64,000 nt of DNA from Vreelandella halophila (GCF_019903425.1 NZ_JACHUZ010000013.1:438087-502086), one strand, 5' to 3'. Positions 31,748-40,904 are shown, counted from the stretch's first letter. The notes: generated by a model not told the origin, from the letters alone. Numbers and translations are program-made.

Positions 31748-32596
31748 ATGAGCTGGTATCACTACCTTCTTCCCTATGACTTCTCGCCGCTGACGCTGAT
31801 CGCGTTCGTGGTGGTGCTGACGATGTACCTGCAGGGGCTCTATGCGCTACCGGCGGAGGAGCGCCCCGGCGTGCTGCGGGTCTTCACCTTCCTGCTGGGG
31901 CTGCTGCTGTGCTACACGGTGATGCACACGCGCTTCGACTACTATTCCCAGTACATGTTCTTCATTCACCGCGGCCAGCACCTGGTGCTCCATCACCTGG
32001 GGCCGCTGCTGATGGTGCTCTCCAACCCGCTGCCGATCATGCGCTTCTGGGCACGCCAGCTGCCCGGCTGGCTCGACCCCGTGCTGTGGCCGGTGAAGAT
32101 GGTCTACCGGGTGCTGCAGCAGCCGCTGATCGCCGCCACCCTGTTCGTGGGGCTGATCTACCTCTGGCTCACGCCGGAGCTGCATTTTGATGCCATGCTC
32201 AGCCGCCCGCTGTACTGGGTAATGAACTGGTCCATGCTGCTGGACGGGCTTCTGTTCTGGTGGCTGATCCTGGACCCGCGCTCGCCGCACACCGAACGGG
32301 TCCTGGGCTACGGCAAGCGCATCATCCTGCTGGTGCTGATCATTCCGCCCCAGAGCGCGCTCGGGGCCTGGATCCTGTTCTCGGACAGCATGGTGTATGA
32401 CGTCTACGAGGTCTGCGGCCGGGCCTGGCCCATGGCGCCGGAGACCGACCAGATGCTGGGCGGGGTCCTGACCTGGATTCCGCCGGCGATGATGAGCGGC
32501 ATCGCCATTCTCATCGTGATCGGACGGATGATGCGCGACGACCGCAACAGCGCAAAGGCACAACAGGCGCGCGACGCCGAGGAGGTACACGCATGA
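31748..32596 (+). CDS. ctaG: Cytochrome c oxidase assembly protein, CtaG (caa3) type
   Basis: This 282-residue polytopic membrane protein has about seven hydrophobic helices and the CtaG_Cox11-unrelated caa3_CtaG pattern. Conserved His residues occur in YFMFFIHRGQHLVLHHLGPLLMV-like and MHTRFDYYSQY segments that could bind copper. It helps assemble the CuB or CuA centre of heme-copper oxidases. It overlaps the following SCO gene by 4 bp (ATGA), which fits a joint copper-delivery role. No oxidase subunit genes are in the window. The ATG at 31748 is the first Met of the frame. Confidence 0.85.
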   Translation: MSWYHYLLPYDFSPLTLIAFVVVLTMYLQGLYALPAEERPGVLRVFTFLLGLLLCYTVMHTRFDYYSQYMFFIHRGQHLVLHHLGPLLMVLSNPLPIMRFWARQLPGWLDPVLWPVKMVYRVLQQPLIAATLFVGLIYLWLTPELHFDAMLSRPLYWVMNWSMLLDGLLFWWLILDPRSPHTERVLGYGKRIILLVLIIPPQSALGAWILFSDSMVYDVYEVCGRAWPMAPETDQMLGGVLTWIPPAMMSGIAILIVIGRMMRDDRNSAKAQQARDAEEVHA

Positions 32597-33195
32597 GCCG
32601 GACCATCCGTACCCTGAGCGTCGTCCTGGGCCTGCTGCTGGTCCTCGCCGGCTGCAGTGGCAGTGACACGAACTGGAACGCCAAGAACATCCGGGGCCTG
32701 ATGCCGGAGCTCGAGTTCCAGCTCACGGCCACCGACGGCGAACCCTTCACCCCGGAGGACAGAGCCGGTCAGGTGCGGCTTCTGTTCTTCGGCTTCACCA
32801 ACTGCCCGGACATCTGCCCGGCAACCATGGCCCGGCTCCAGAACGCGGTGAAGCAGATGCCGGAGGCCATGCGGGACGAGGTGACGCTGCTGTTCGTGAG
32901 CGTGGATCCGGAGCGGGACACGCCGGAGCGCATCGGCGAGTACGTGGACTTTTTCGGGGACAACATCGTGGGCCTGACCTCGGACGAGGCGACCCTGCGC
33001 GAACTGGCCAAGCGTTACCGCACCACCTTCGGCTACGGCAAGCCGGATGAGGACGGCAACTACGACGTCTCACACAGCAGCGCCGTCTACGTCTTCGACG
33101 GCCAGGCCCGGGCCCGCCTGCTGATCCGCTCGGATCAGTCCATCAGCCAGATCAGCGAGGACCTGGAGACCCTGGTGCGTCAGGGGCGCGACTGA
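32593..33195 (+). CDS. SCO1/SenC-type copper chaperone lipoprotein
   Basis: This 200-residue thioredoxin-fold copper chaperone for cytochrome oxidase CuA assembly has a lipoprotein signal (LAGC, Cys18). The copper ligands are the CPDIC pair (about residues 76-80) and the downstream His in DVSHSSAVYVFD (about residue 160). SVDPERDTPERIGEYVDFFG is the standard SCO segment. It is anchored to the periplasmic side of the inner membrane. It is translationally coupled to ctaG by a 4 bp overlap. Its 3' end overlaps the convergent 96-residue gene by 16 bp. Confidence 0.93.
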   Translation: MSRTIRTLSVVLGLLLVLAGCSGSDTNWNAKNIRGLMPELEFQLTATDGEPFTPEDRAGQVRLLFFGFTNCPDICPATMARLQNAVKQMPEAMRDEVTLLFVSVDPERDTPERIGEYVDFFGDNIVGLTSDEATLRELAKRYRTTFGYGKPDEDGNYDVSHSSAVYVFDGQARARLLIRSDQSISQISEDLETLVRQGRD

Positions 33196-33470
33196 AGCCC
33201 GAAACCAGCGGCGGCATTGAGGCCACGCCCGAGCAGGGCGACGCTGCGGTAGGACAACCGGCTGATGCCGTGGTGCATGAGCCGCACCGGTTCACTCACC
33301 GGCCGGGTCACCGGAATGGCCTCCAGCACGTTGAAGGTCTCGTCCGCAATGGAAAGGTGGATGCGTTCCAGACCCAGCGCCGCCTCTTCCAGGCTCACGC
33401 CCGCCAGATCCGCAACGCCACACCACCAGCGCGTGTTGTTGCCTGTGGTCTCAGTGGTCATGTCAGCCAC
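33180..33470 (-). CDS. Free-standing helical domain partner of the lipase
   Basis: This 96-residue protein of unknown function is predicted mostly helical. The segments RWWCGVADLAGVSLEEAALGLERIHLSIADETFNVLEAIP and VRLMHHGISRLSYRSVALLGRGLNAAAGFG resemble, from memory, the N-terminal helical region that precedes the hydrolase domain in some larger bacterial alpha/beta hydrolases. Here it is a separate gene placed after the lipase gene, overlapping its end by 13 bp, so translational coupling is likely. A start at 33461 is also possible. The function is probably tied to the lipase. Confidence 0.65.
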   Translation of the reverse strand: MADMTTETTGNNTRWWCGVADLAGVSLEEAALGLERIHLSIADETFNVLEAIPVTRPVSEPVRLMHHGISRLSYRSVALLGRGLNAAAGFGLQSRP

Positions 33471-34378
33471 TCCTTCAGTTGCCGGGCCACTTTCGGCTCA
33501 TGGGCGAGCCGGATGTGATGGATCCCGGGGAAATTCGCAATACCCGCAAGCACCCAGCCGGAGCGTTCGTCACCCCGGGCGCTGGGTTCCTGGACCAGGG
33601 CATCCCCGAACAGTGTATTCACGGGGTGCGCCTGATTGCGGGCCAGCAGACCCGATACCACATAATGATCCGCTCCTGGGAGGAGCGGCGGCTCCTCCAC
33701 ATCGGGTGCGGTAACCTCGCCACGGGACAGGTTGCGGATGCCCTCGCTGCGAAGGTCGATGAACTCGCCCGCCACGCGCAGGTAATCCTTCGGCATCGCG
33801 GTCAGATGTTCCGCGACCCGGTGCGCGCCCCGGGCCAGCCAGGAGCCGTCATGGGGCGAGCCGATGTAGACGCAGCTGCCGACACTGCGGCACCACTGGT
33901 GGCCACTCTGGCGCCCATGATGACAGGCGGCGCGGATCAAAAGCCCGCCCATGCTGTGGCCGATCAGGATCAGGTTCTCCACCGGCACCGGCCAGTTCTC
34001 CAGAAGGGTTTCCAGCTCCTCCGCCATCAGCTCCCCGTTGTGGTGTATCGGGAGCCCGCTGTTGTAACGCAGAGCCAGTGGCGTGGCGCCCAGTGCCCCG
34101 GCCAGCTCGGGGCCGTAACCGTTGTCCGGCTCATCCCGATAGGCCCAGACGGATTCCAGTTCGGTCAGGCCATGGATCAGGAACACGATGGTGCCGGAGG
34201 CATCCGGCACATCGGGCGCGCCGGTATCGATTGCGCGTTCCTGATGGCGCACCTGCATGGGCATCGCCAGCGGGCTCTCACGGGCCTGGAGCCAGTCCCC
34301 GAGAAACCCGCTGGCAATGGCGGAGGCATGGTCCTGCCAGCGTGACATGGGCGTCCTGATAGAGGGGTCAGTGGTCAT
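33458..34378 (-). CDS. Alpha/beta hydrolase (PGAP1-like lipase/esterase)
   Basis: This 306-residue serine hydrolase shows IVFLIHGLTELESVWAY (oxyanion region, about residues 71-87), the nucleophile elbow GHSMGGLLIRAA near residue 142, YIGSPHDGSW, and a late catalytic His in FPGIHHIRLAHEP. The N-terminal FLGDWLQARESPLAMPMQVRH recalls lipases with a helical N-terminal domain, which is missing here and may be supplied by the overlapping next gene. No signal peptide is visible. The ATG at 34378 directly follows a 34 bp inverted-repeat region that may be an operator. Confidence 0.85.
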   Translation of the reverse strand: MTTDPSIRTPMSRWQDHASAIASGFLGDWLQARESPLAMPMQVRHQERAIDTGAPDVPDASGTIVFLIHGLTELESVWAYRDEPDNGYGPELAGALGATPLALRYNSGLPIHHNGELMAEELETLLENWPVPVENLILIGHSMGGLLIRAACHHGRQSGHQWCRSVGSCVYIGSPHDGSWLARGAHRVAEHLTAMPKDYLRVAGEFIDLRSEGIRNLSRGEVTAPDVEEPPLLPGADHYVVSGLLARNQAHPVNTLFGDALVQEPSARGDERSGWVLAGIANFPGIHHIRLAHEPKVARQLKEWLT

Positions 34379-34412
34379 GGTTACCCAGTATACACCAGTA
34401 CACCGGGTAACC
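34379..34412 (-). promoter_or_regulatory. Inverted repeat touching the lipase start codon
   Basis: GGTTACCC (34379-34386) and GGGTAACC (34405-34412) are perfect arms 18 bp apart, with TATACT on the minus strand between them as a possible -10. A repressor site is plausible; no regulator is adjacent. Confidence 0.45.
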
Positions 34413-34458
34413 ACTGACTTCAGGGCCGGTCAGGGCCGCCAGCGCAGCCACCGGCGGC

Positions 34459-35940
34459 TCACTCGTTCAGCTTGAGGGTGCTCAGGGTATAGGGGCGGAC
34501 CTCATTGAGGAGGTCGGCATCCTCCTTGAGCGAACGGCCATGGGAAGGAATCATCTCCTGCAGCCGGCGGGTCCACTCGCCATCCTCGGCCATCTGACCC
34601 GGGAAGCAGCGTTCCAGCACATCGATCATGGCCTTGGCGGCAGTGGATGCCCCGGGGGATGCGCCCAGCAGGGCGGCCAGGCTGCCGTCGCTGGCGGCCA
34701 CCACCTCGGTGCCGAACTGCAGCACGCCCCGGCCATTGTCGTCCTTCTTGATCACCTGAACGCGCTTGCCGGCGTGCTGGAGGGTCCAGTCGTCGAATGT
34801 CGCCCGTGGATAGAAGTTGCGCAGTGATTCAATCCGCTCCTCGGCGGACTGGAACACCTCGCCGATCAGGTAGCGGGTCAGGTCCATGTTGCTCATGCCC
34901 GCGCCCATCATGGAGGAGAAGTTGCTGCCCCGCAGCGAGGAGAACAGGTCGAAAAAGGAGCCCTCCTTCTGGAACTTGGTGGTGAAGCCGGCAAAGGGCC
35001 CGAAAAGCAGGGCGGGCTCGCCGTTGATGATGCGGGTGTCCAGATGGGGTACGGACATTGGCGGTGCCCCCACCGGCGCCTTGCCGTAGACCTTGGCGTC
35101 ATGGCGCTGGACCACGTCCTGCTTGCGGCACACCAGCCACTGGCCGCTCACGGGGAAGCCGCCATAGCCCTTGCTTTCCTTGATGCCGGATTTCTGCAGC
35201 AGCGGCAGGGCACCGCCGCCGGCTCCGATGAACACGAAATCCGCGTCCAGGCGCCGGCTCGCGCCGGTGTGCCGGTCCCGGCAGGCGACCTGCCAGCTGC
35301 CGTCGTCCGCCTGGTCCATCGCTGTGACCGTGTTGTTCAGCAGCAGCTCGAAGTTGGGCTTGCTCTCCAGGTAGCGCACCAGTGCCCGAGTCAGGGACCC
35401 GAAGTCCACATCCGCGCCGTGCCCGACCCGGGTCGCCGCAACCGGCTCCATCGGATCCCGGCCATCGGTGATCAGCGGCATCCAATCCTCGAGCACCCGC
35501 GGATCCTCGGAGAATTCCATCTCCCGGAACAGGTGGTGGGCGCTCATCTGCTCATGGCGCTTGCGCAGGAAGTTCACATGGTCTTCCCCCCACACGAAGC
35601 TGCAGTGGGGCGTGGTGTGGATGAACTCCCCGGGCTCAAGTTCGCCCTTGCTCACCAGATAGGACCAGAGCTGGAGCGAGACCTCGAAGGCCGCGTTGAT
35701 GTCCAGCGCACGGTCAATACTGATATTGCCCTGCTCATCCTCGGGCGTGTAATTCAGTTCGCAGTAGCCGGCATGGCCGGTACCCGCATTGTTCCAGCCG
35801 TCGGTACTTTCATGGGCAACGTGGTCGAGGCGCTCGACCAGGGTGATGTTAAGGGAAGGATCAAGCTCCCGGAGGATCACCCCGAGAGTAGCACTCATTA
35901 CGCCCCCGCCTACGAGGACGACATCCGTGGTGGTCGTCAT
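34459..35940 (-). CDS. mqo: Malate:quinone oxidoreductase
   Basis: This 493-residue FAD-dependent peripheral membrane enzyme oxidises malate to oxaloacetate and passes electrons to quinone. The N-terminal FAD-binding Rossmann motif is VVLVGGGVMSATLGVIL (residues about 7-23), followed by ERLDHVAHESTDGWNNAGTGHAGYCELNYTP, typical of Mqo. The C-terminal AALLGASPGASTAAKAMIDVL is also family specific. Length matches the family. GAGGT lies 9 bp upstream of the ATG at 35940. It is a single-gene unit. Confidence 0.96.
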   Translation of the reverse strand: MTTTTDVVLVGGGVMSATLGVILRELDPSLNITLVERLDHVAHESTDGWNNAGTGHAGYCELNYTPEDEQGNISIDRALDINAAFEVSLQLWSYLVSKGELEPGEFIHTTPHCSFVWGEDHVNFLRKRHEQMSAHHLFREMEFSEDPRVLEDWMPLITDGRDPMEPVAATRVGHGADVDFGSLTRALVRYLESKPNFELLLNNTVTAMDQADDGSWQVACRDRHTGASRRLDADFVFIGAGGGALPLLQKSGIKESKGYGGFPVSGQWLVCRKQDVVQRHDAKVYGKAPVGAPPMSVPHLDTRIINGEPALLFGPFAGFTTKFQKEGSFFDLFSSLRGSNFSSMMGAGMSNMDLTRYLIGEVFQSAEERIESLRNFYPRATFDDWTLQHAGKRVQVIKKDDNGRGVLQFGTEVVAASDGSLAALLGASPGASTAAKAMIDVLERCFPGQMAEDGEWTRRLQEMIPSHGRSLKEDADLLNEVRPYTLSTLKLNE

Positions 35941-36177
35941 GAACACACTACCTCAGCCTTTTGGGCAACACGGCTCGGAATGATAACAGATGTTCACCTG
36001 TAATTTCCCGGCGCCGGGCGAAGATTAACGGGAACACCGGGCCACGGGTATTCGACCTTCGTGGTAGACGTCGGTGACATTCGGACACATTCTGGTAACG
36101 AAGTCACCGTAGGAGCAGGGTGGGCGTGGCGCCAGAATAGGTTCAAAGAGGATTCTGGCGATCAGGATGGGGTCGAT

Positions 36178-36405
36178 ATGCCGGTCAGTGAAGAAACGCT
36201 CGAATGCATCCAAGGGTATAGTATCGTTCGTATTACCGAGACGAACGGTCACGGCCAGCCCGAACTCAGGACCTATGCCCTGCGCCATGAGGCGGGAGGG
36301 CAGCTGGACGAGTTTGCAGACTACGTGGATGCGGTAAAGACACTCAACCGAATCCTTTTCCCGCTGCCGGGGCTCCCTGAAGACAGGCTCAACAAAGCAG
36401 GTTAA
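36178..36405 (+). CDS. Small hypothetical protein upstream of a c-di-GMP enzyme
   Basis: This 75-residue protein of unknown family is acidic to neutral with no membrane segment: MPVSEETLECIQGYSIVRI at the start and HEAGGQLDEFADYVDAVKTLNRILF in the middle. The ATG at 36178 has AGGATGGGG upstream; a longer frame begins at 36061 but lacks support. A minus-strand frame over the same bases has a composition (many Cys, Arg, Pro) typical of a shadow. It ends 11 bp before the MASE1-GGDEF-EAL gene, so it may be its co-transcribed partner. Confidence 0.5.
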   Translation: MPVSEETLECIQGYSIVRITETNGHGQPELRTYALRHEAGGQLDEFADYVDAVKTLNRILFPLPGLPEDRLNKAG

Positions 36406-36416
36406 CCGACAGCGGC

Positions 36417-38681
36417 ATGTTGCCAACCCCCATCACTCTGACCTGGGCTCAGCCCCGCTCAGTCTATGCCCCCACGCCCACACACTGGCGGTCTCCCGTG
36501 GGCTGGATTGCCCTTGCTCTCGTCCTGATCGTCAGCGCGGAGGCATCACGCTGGTTCACCATCGGTGACCAGTCAATGTCCGCCCTCTGGCCCCCAGCCG
36601 GGATCTTCATCGGGGCCACCGCAGTGCTGGGCTATCGCGCCCTCCTGGTGCTGACCCCCGCTTTCTTCATCTGGCTGATGTGGCTCGACGGCTCACCTCC
36701 CATGCTGGCTGTGCTGGCCGCAAGCGGCCAGTGCCTGGGAGCGGCAACCGGTGCGTTCCTGATGCGCCGGTTCTGGCGGCTGGGCCAGAAAAAAGGCCCC
36801 TTTTCCGAACTCATCGCCCTCTACACCCGGGCTGCCCTTGCCGGGGGCTTGGTCACGGCTCTGTTCGGGGCCGTCGGCTACCGCCTGGGCAACCCGGTTG
36901 CCGCATCCGCCGCATTCCACGACATCGTATTCGTCTACCTGGCGTTCGAAACACTGGGTATCGTTCTGTTCGCACCGCTGACCCAGTCACTGCTGAGCAA
37001 TCCCCGTTACTTCCTCAAACAGATCCGACTCGATTGGATGCAGCGGATGCCATGGATCTGGCTGGCCCTGACTTCAGGGCTGATCCTGCTGGCCATGCTG
37101 GTGCACGGCCTGGATGAAAGCTCCTACTCCACAGCAATTGGCTTCGCCTTTTTCCCACTGCTTTGCTGGTTCATCCTCCAGACCCGAGCACCCAGTGGGC
37201 TGGTTGCCATCCCGGTTTTCGTGGGGGTGTTTCTGGGGCTTTCCCTCAATGGCATGGGAGGACTCCCCCATATCATCACACTCCCGGACCTGGTCCGCTC
37301 GCTGCTTCTGGTGGGCGGTCTGGCAGTCATGGCGCAGGTGCTGTCAGCCATCACCACGGAGCGGACGCGCCTGATCCAGGGATTCCAGGAGCAGGCACGG
37401 ACGGATTTTCTGACGGGACTGCGCAATGACCGCGCCTTCACCGAGGACCTGAGAGCCGCGCTGGATGCCCGCGCTCACAGCCGGCAGACACCCGACTGGC
37501 TGGTCTACCTCCAGGTCCTGGAGGCGGACCGCATCGAGGAACTGTTGGGATTCGAGGCCAGCCACGCATTGGAACGCCAGCTCGCAGCCCGGCTTATGGG
37601 GACGACCGGGCCCGGCGCCCTGCCTGCCCGCATTGCGGATGCCACCTTTGTGCTGTTGATGCCGGCAGAGTCCACAGAGGCACTGCACCGCAAGCTGCAG
37701 TCACTCTACGACGACTTCGACGGCAGCGTGCTGGAACCGGGCGGGCACCAGACCCAGATTCGGGTCACCGTCGGCGCAGCCCCCCTGGACGGCAACCTCG
37801 AGGACCCCATCCACTACCTGAGCGCCGCCACCCAGGCCGCACGGCAGGCCGAGCAGCATACGCCGCGCATCCATATCATTGAGAACACACGCAACCTGAT
37901 CGCTGAACGCCACGCCACAACCCAGCAGATCGAACGGCTCAAATCCGCGCTTGCCGAGGATCGTCTGGAGCTCTTCGCGCAACGGATCCAGCCGTTTTCA
38001 CCCCAGGACACAGGCCTGCACTATGAAATACTGGTACGCCTGCGCGAGCGCGACGGCGAGTTGATCAGCCCTGGTGGCTTCCTGCCGGTGGCGGAGACTT
38101 TCGGGTTCATGGGCGAGATCGACCAGTGGGTGATCCGCACCACACTGAGAACCCTGGCTGCCAATCCGGACTGGCTCCAGAGTACGACCAAATGCGCGAT
38201 CAACCTGGCCGGCACCTCCCTTTCCAACCCGGAACTGGTGGCTTTCATTGACCAGGAACTCCGGGTGGCCGGCGTCCCCGCCTCAAAGATCAGCTTTGAG
38301 ATCACTGAAACGGAGCAGATCGGCAACCGCTCCGCCGCTGTCGCACAGGTCCGCGCCATGCGGGCGCTGGGCTGCAGCGTCTCCCTGGATGACTTCGGCA
38401 CCGGACTGGCAACCTTTGATTACCTGCGCAGCTTTGAGCTGGATTTCGTCAAGATTGACGGGATCTTTGTGCGGGACCTTCTGGCCAACCCGCACGACCA
38501 GAGCATGGTGCGCGCCATCTGCGAGGTGGCCCGCAGCATGGGCCTGTGCACCATTGCGGAATTCGTGGAGGGCGAGGACCTCATCGAGGCCCTCAGAAAG
38601 CTTGGCGTGGATTACGGACAGGGCTTTGGTATTGCCAGACCGGCTCCCATCCACGAGCTGTTCATTCGCCCGGTGGCCTGA
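36417..38681 (+). CDS. MASE1-GGDEF-EAL cyclic-di-GMP protein with degenerate GGDEF
   Basis: This 754-residue membrane protein has an N-terminal MASE1 sensor of about eight helices (residues 25-310), with LWPPAGIFIGATAVLGYRALL typical of MASE1. A GGDEF-like domain follows (TDFLTGLRNDRAF at about residue 331), where the active loop reads RIADATFVLLMP in place of GGDEF, so cyclase activity is not expected. The EAL domain has YEILVRLR (EIL for EAL), INLAG with the metal Asn, EITETE, SLDDFGTG and VKIDG, and AEFVE with the late Glu, so phosphodiesterase activity is likely. It starts 11 bp after a small gene and ends 1 bp from convergent gloA. Confidence 0.9.
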   Translation: MLPTPITLTWAQPRSVYAPTPTHWRSPVGWIALALVLIVSAEASRWFTIGDQSMSALWPPAGIFIGATAVLGYRALLVLTPAFFIWLMWLDGSPPMLAVLAASGQCLGAATGAFLMRRFWRLGQKKGPFSELIALYTRAALAGGLVTALFGAVGYRLGNPVAASAAFHDIVFVYLAFETLGIVLFAPLTQSLLSNPRYFLKQIRLDWMQRMPWIWLALTSGLILLAMLVHGLDESSYSTAIGFAFFPLLCWFILQTRAPSGLVAIPVFVGVFLGLSLNGMGGLPHIITLPDLVRSLLLVGGLAVMAQVLSAITTERTRLIQGFQEQARTDFLTGLRNDRAFTEDLRAALDARAHSRQTPDWLVYLQVLEADRIEELLGFEASHALERQLAARLMGTTGPGALPARIADATFVLLMPAESTEALHRKLQSLYDDFDGSVLEPGGHQTQIRVTVGAAPLDGNLEDPIHYLSAATQAARQAEQHTPRIHIIENTRNLIAERHATTQQIERLKSALAEDRLELFAQRIQPFSPQDTGLHYEILVRLRERDGELISPGGFLPVAETFGFMGEIDQWVIRTTLRTLAANPDWLQSTTKCAINLAGTSLSNPELVAFIDQELRVAGVPASKISFEITETEQIGNRSAAVAQVRAMRALGCSVSLDDFGTGLATFDYLRSFELDFVKIDGIFVRDLLANPHDQSMVRAICEVARSMGLCTIAEFVEGEDLIEALRKLGVDYGQGFGIARPAPIHELFIRPVA

Positions 38682-39227
38682 TCAGGCCCGGCCCATCTTC
38701 GCCAGGGAATCCGGCTGGAAGAGCTCCACCCAGTAACCATCCGGATCCCTCACGAACGCGATGCCTTTCATATTGCCGTCGTTCGGCTGCTTCTGGAAGG
38801 GAACCCCCAGGTTCTCCAGGCGCTGGCAGGCGGACTCCACGTCCGGCACGGCCACACCGATGTGCCCATAGCCCTTGGGCTCCTCGTTACCGTTATGGAA
38901 CTGCTTGTTCGGGTCGTTCTCGTCACCCCAGTTGTGGGTCAGCTCCACCAGCGCCTCACGCCCGAAATTGTAGGTCGTGCGTTCCTGCGGGTCCGACGGC
39001 ACCTTGGATTCATGACCTTCCGGCAGGTAGCCGAGGAAGTAGAGGGTGAACTGCATGTCCTCGAAGTCCAGCTTCCGGATCAGGCGCATGCCCAGCGCCT
39101 GTGTGTAGAAATCCAGGCTTTTCTCCGGATCCTTGATACGGACCATGGTGTGGTTCAGGCGATACTGCTGCGTCTCCGCATCCGGTTCATGGCAGAGGCC
39201 GGGGGCGTCATCGAAATGCTGTGGCAT
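38682..39227 (-). CDS. gloA: Lactoylglutathione lyase (glyoxalase I)
   Basis: This 181-residue glyoxalase I converts the methylglyoxal-glutathione hemithioacetal to S-lactoylglutathione. It shows the vicinal-oxygen-chelate fold with metal and substrate residues in expected places: NHTMVRIKDPEKSLDFYTQALGM, LVELTHNWGDEN, GYGHIGVAVPDVESAC and VRDPDGYWVELFQPD. It is the longer form (about 180 residues), as in Pseudomonas GloA1-type and eukaryotic enzymes, versus 135 in E. coli. That form often uses Zn2+ rather than Ni2+. AGGAG lies 6-7 bp upstream of the ATG. Confidence 0.95.
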   Translation of the reverse strand: MPQHFDDAPGLCHEPDAETQQYRLNHTMVRIKDPEKSLDFYTQALGMRLIRKLDFEDMQFTLYFLGYLPEGHESKVPSDPQERTTYNFGREALVELTHNWGDENDPNKQFHNGNEEPKGYGHIGVAVPDVESACQRLENLGVPFQKQPNDGNMKGIAFVRDPDGYWVELFQPDSLAKMGRA

Positions 39228-39304
39228 GGTGTTCTCCTGTTGGTGGCTTTACACAGGAGATGGGTACGACGGGGCGGTGTTCCAAGGCCACCGGAGCCGC
39301 AACG

Positions 39305-39330
39305 AAAAACGGCACCCCGAAGGGTGCCGT
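39305..39330 (-). terminator. Rho-independent terminator of the porin gene
   Basis: On the minus strand, a 9 bp stem ACGGCACCC/GGGTGCCGT with a TTCG tetraloop is followed by TTTTT. It lies 30 bp after the porin stop. Confidence 0.9.
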
Positions 39331-39360
39331 TCTGTGCTGCAGTTGCTTCCGATCAGGTGA

Positions 39361-40506
39361 TCAGAAGTTGTGCTGCAGGGCGACCAGTGCAATCGTTGCA
39401 GTACCGCCCTGAAGTGAGCCGTCTTCAGAATCGTCGTAATCGGCAGTCTCAAGCTCGAGGCGGATGTCCGTACGGTCAGACAGCTTCTGCTTGATGTAGC
39501 CATAGACGTTGAGGTCCATGTCCCGCTCGTCCGCCCGGTCGTCGGAAGCCTGCGCCACACCCAGGTGACCGCTCAGGCCATTGCCGAAGTCCATGAAGGA
39601 CGCCAACGCGATGCTGTCCACGTTGTTGTCACCAGCATCGTCCAGATCAACGTTTGTATAGTTCACGCCCAGTTCGAGCGCATCGGTGACACTCCAGCGG
39701 CCACCAACGTTATACAGGCTCGGCTCTTGGTTCAGCGCCCCTGCGGTCGTGTTGGCATACCCAACAGTGGTGTCATAGCTGTTGAACTCTGTTGCATAGA
39801 CTGCGTTTACACTGATGCGCTGATCAATGCTGTACTGGAAGGCCGCCTGCAGCGATGTTATCCCTTCTTCGTTCTGAACAGTGCCATTGTTACCGTCTGC
39901 GGTACCTTCACCAATCCCCAGGGTAACCTGAGCCGCAAAAGGATCCGAGTGCCCCCAGGCGCTGCCATACTCATAACTGATGGCGCTATCCTGGCGGAAA
40001 CCGAATGCCTGGGAATTACTCAGATTGCCGGTGGTGTAGTAGTAGGAGCCGTAGCCATGCACGTCAGTCCGGTGCGTGTTCCAGCCACCGAATTCATAAA
40101 GGGCCTGCCATTGCGAACCGACCTTGACCTTGCCCCAGTCGCTGCCGAGCGCGACCCAGCCAAGGCGGGTACCGAGATCACCAGAGGCAGTGCCGCCGTC
40201 TTCGTCGAGCACGTCAACCGAGAATTCCATGTTGTAGGACGCAGTCAGATCGGCAACATCAAGCTCTTCAGAGCCGCGCACACCGATCCGGGATTGCAGC
40301 CCATTCGACAGGGCGAAATCCCGATCATCAGAATTACTCCCAACAGAGTTCAGGCCGGCGAAAATCTCGCTGCCAACACCGTCGCTATCGCTGTAGCTTT
40401 CGAGGCCGATATCAATCAGGCCATAAACTTCCGGCGCTGCCATTGCACCCATAGGTGCAGCTGCCAGACCACCGCTAACCGCAAGGGCCAGAATCTTCTT
40501 TTTCAT
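39361..40506 (-). CDS. Gram-negative general porin
   Basis: This 381-residue outer-membrane trimeric porin (16-strand type) has a signal peptide MKKKILALAVSGGLAAAPMGAMA and then APEVYGLIDIGLESYSD, the usual first strand. SRIGVRGSEELDVADLTASYNMEFSVD and the LGWVALGSDWGKVKVGSQWQALYEFG loop, which resembles the L3 constriction segment, follow. The C-terminus ends in Phe (ALVALQHNF). The mature protein is strongly acidic, common in halophile porins. The ATG at 40506 is preferred over Met codons at 40515 and 40512 because AGAGG then sits about 10 bp away. A strong terminator follows, and a 398 bp regulatory region precedes it. Confidence 0.93.
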   Translation of the reverse strand: MKKKILALAVSGGLAAAPMGAMAAPEVYGLIDIGLESYSDSDGVGSEIFAGLNSVGSNSDDRDFALSNGLQSRIGVRGSEELDVADLTASYNMEFSVDVLDEDGGTASGDLGTRLGWVALGSDWGKVKVGSQWQALYEFGGWNTHRTDVHGYGSYYYTTGNLSNSQAFGFRQDSAISYEYGSAWGHSDPFAAQVTLGIGEGTADGNNGTVQNEEGITSLQAAFQYSIDQRISVNAVYATEFNSYDTTVGYANTTAGALNQEPSLYNVGGRWSVTDALELGVNYTNVDLDDAGDNNVDSIALASFMDFGNGLSGHLGVAQASDDRADERDMDLNVYGYIKQKLSDRTDIRLELETADYDDSEDGSLQGGTATIALVALQHNF

Positions 40507-40904
40507 GGTCATCATCCTCTCTGTTTCTTCTGGTTCACTTCCAAGTGACGCATTTCCATCTATGCGCCCCCTAGTTTTCCGGTCTCTGCACCCACTTGGG
40601 CGAGGATGCTAAGAGCGTAGATCAGGATCTGCCGTTAAGCAAAATTAATTTGTCATCAACCCAACATACTGATCCGTTACGTTACCCACTGAACGCGGAC
40701 TCCCGGCATGACGAACTCTGGGCCCTGCTTTAGTGAGCAGGCTAAGTATGTTTCCTTATTTTCCAATTGGAAACATGCGTCCATGATTGTCATGTCTCTT
40801 GACGGGAGGCAATACGCCGTCCACACGCGCGGGGTTCACATTGCCCCAAGCGGAGGATGAAACCAATGACATACATCAACCGGAAACCCTATAGGAGGCG
40901 AATG
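40507..40904. promoter_or_regulatory. Long intergenic control region between porin and small basic protein genes
   Basis: No gene is seen. It is AT-rich around 40635-40665 (AAAATTAATTTG), suitable for a porin promoter. A perfect 14 bp palindrome TTTCCAATTGGAAA (40760-40773) is flanked on its left by another GTTTCC (40750-40755). A GGAGG at 40852-40856 could serve a small frame at 40866. The length suggests complex regulation of both genes. Confidence 0.5.

Noticed and set aside
36025-36426. 133-codon minus-strand frame opposite the small gene before the MASE1 protein
   Set aside because: Cys/Arg/Pro-rich composition, no ribosome site and no family; the plus-strand frame is better placed.
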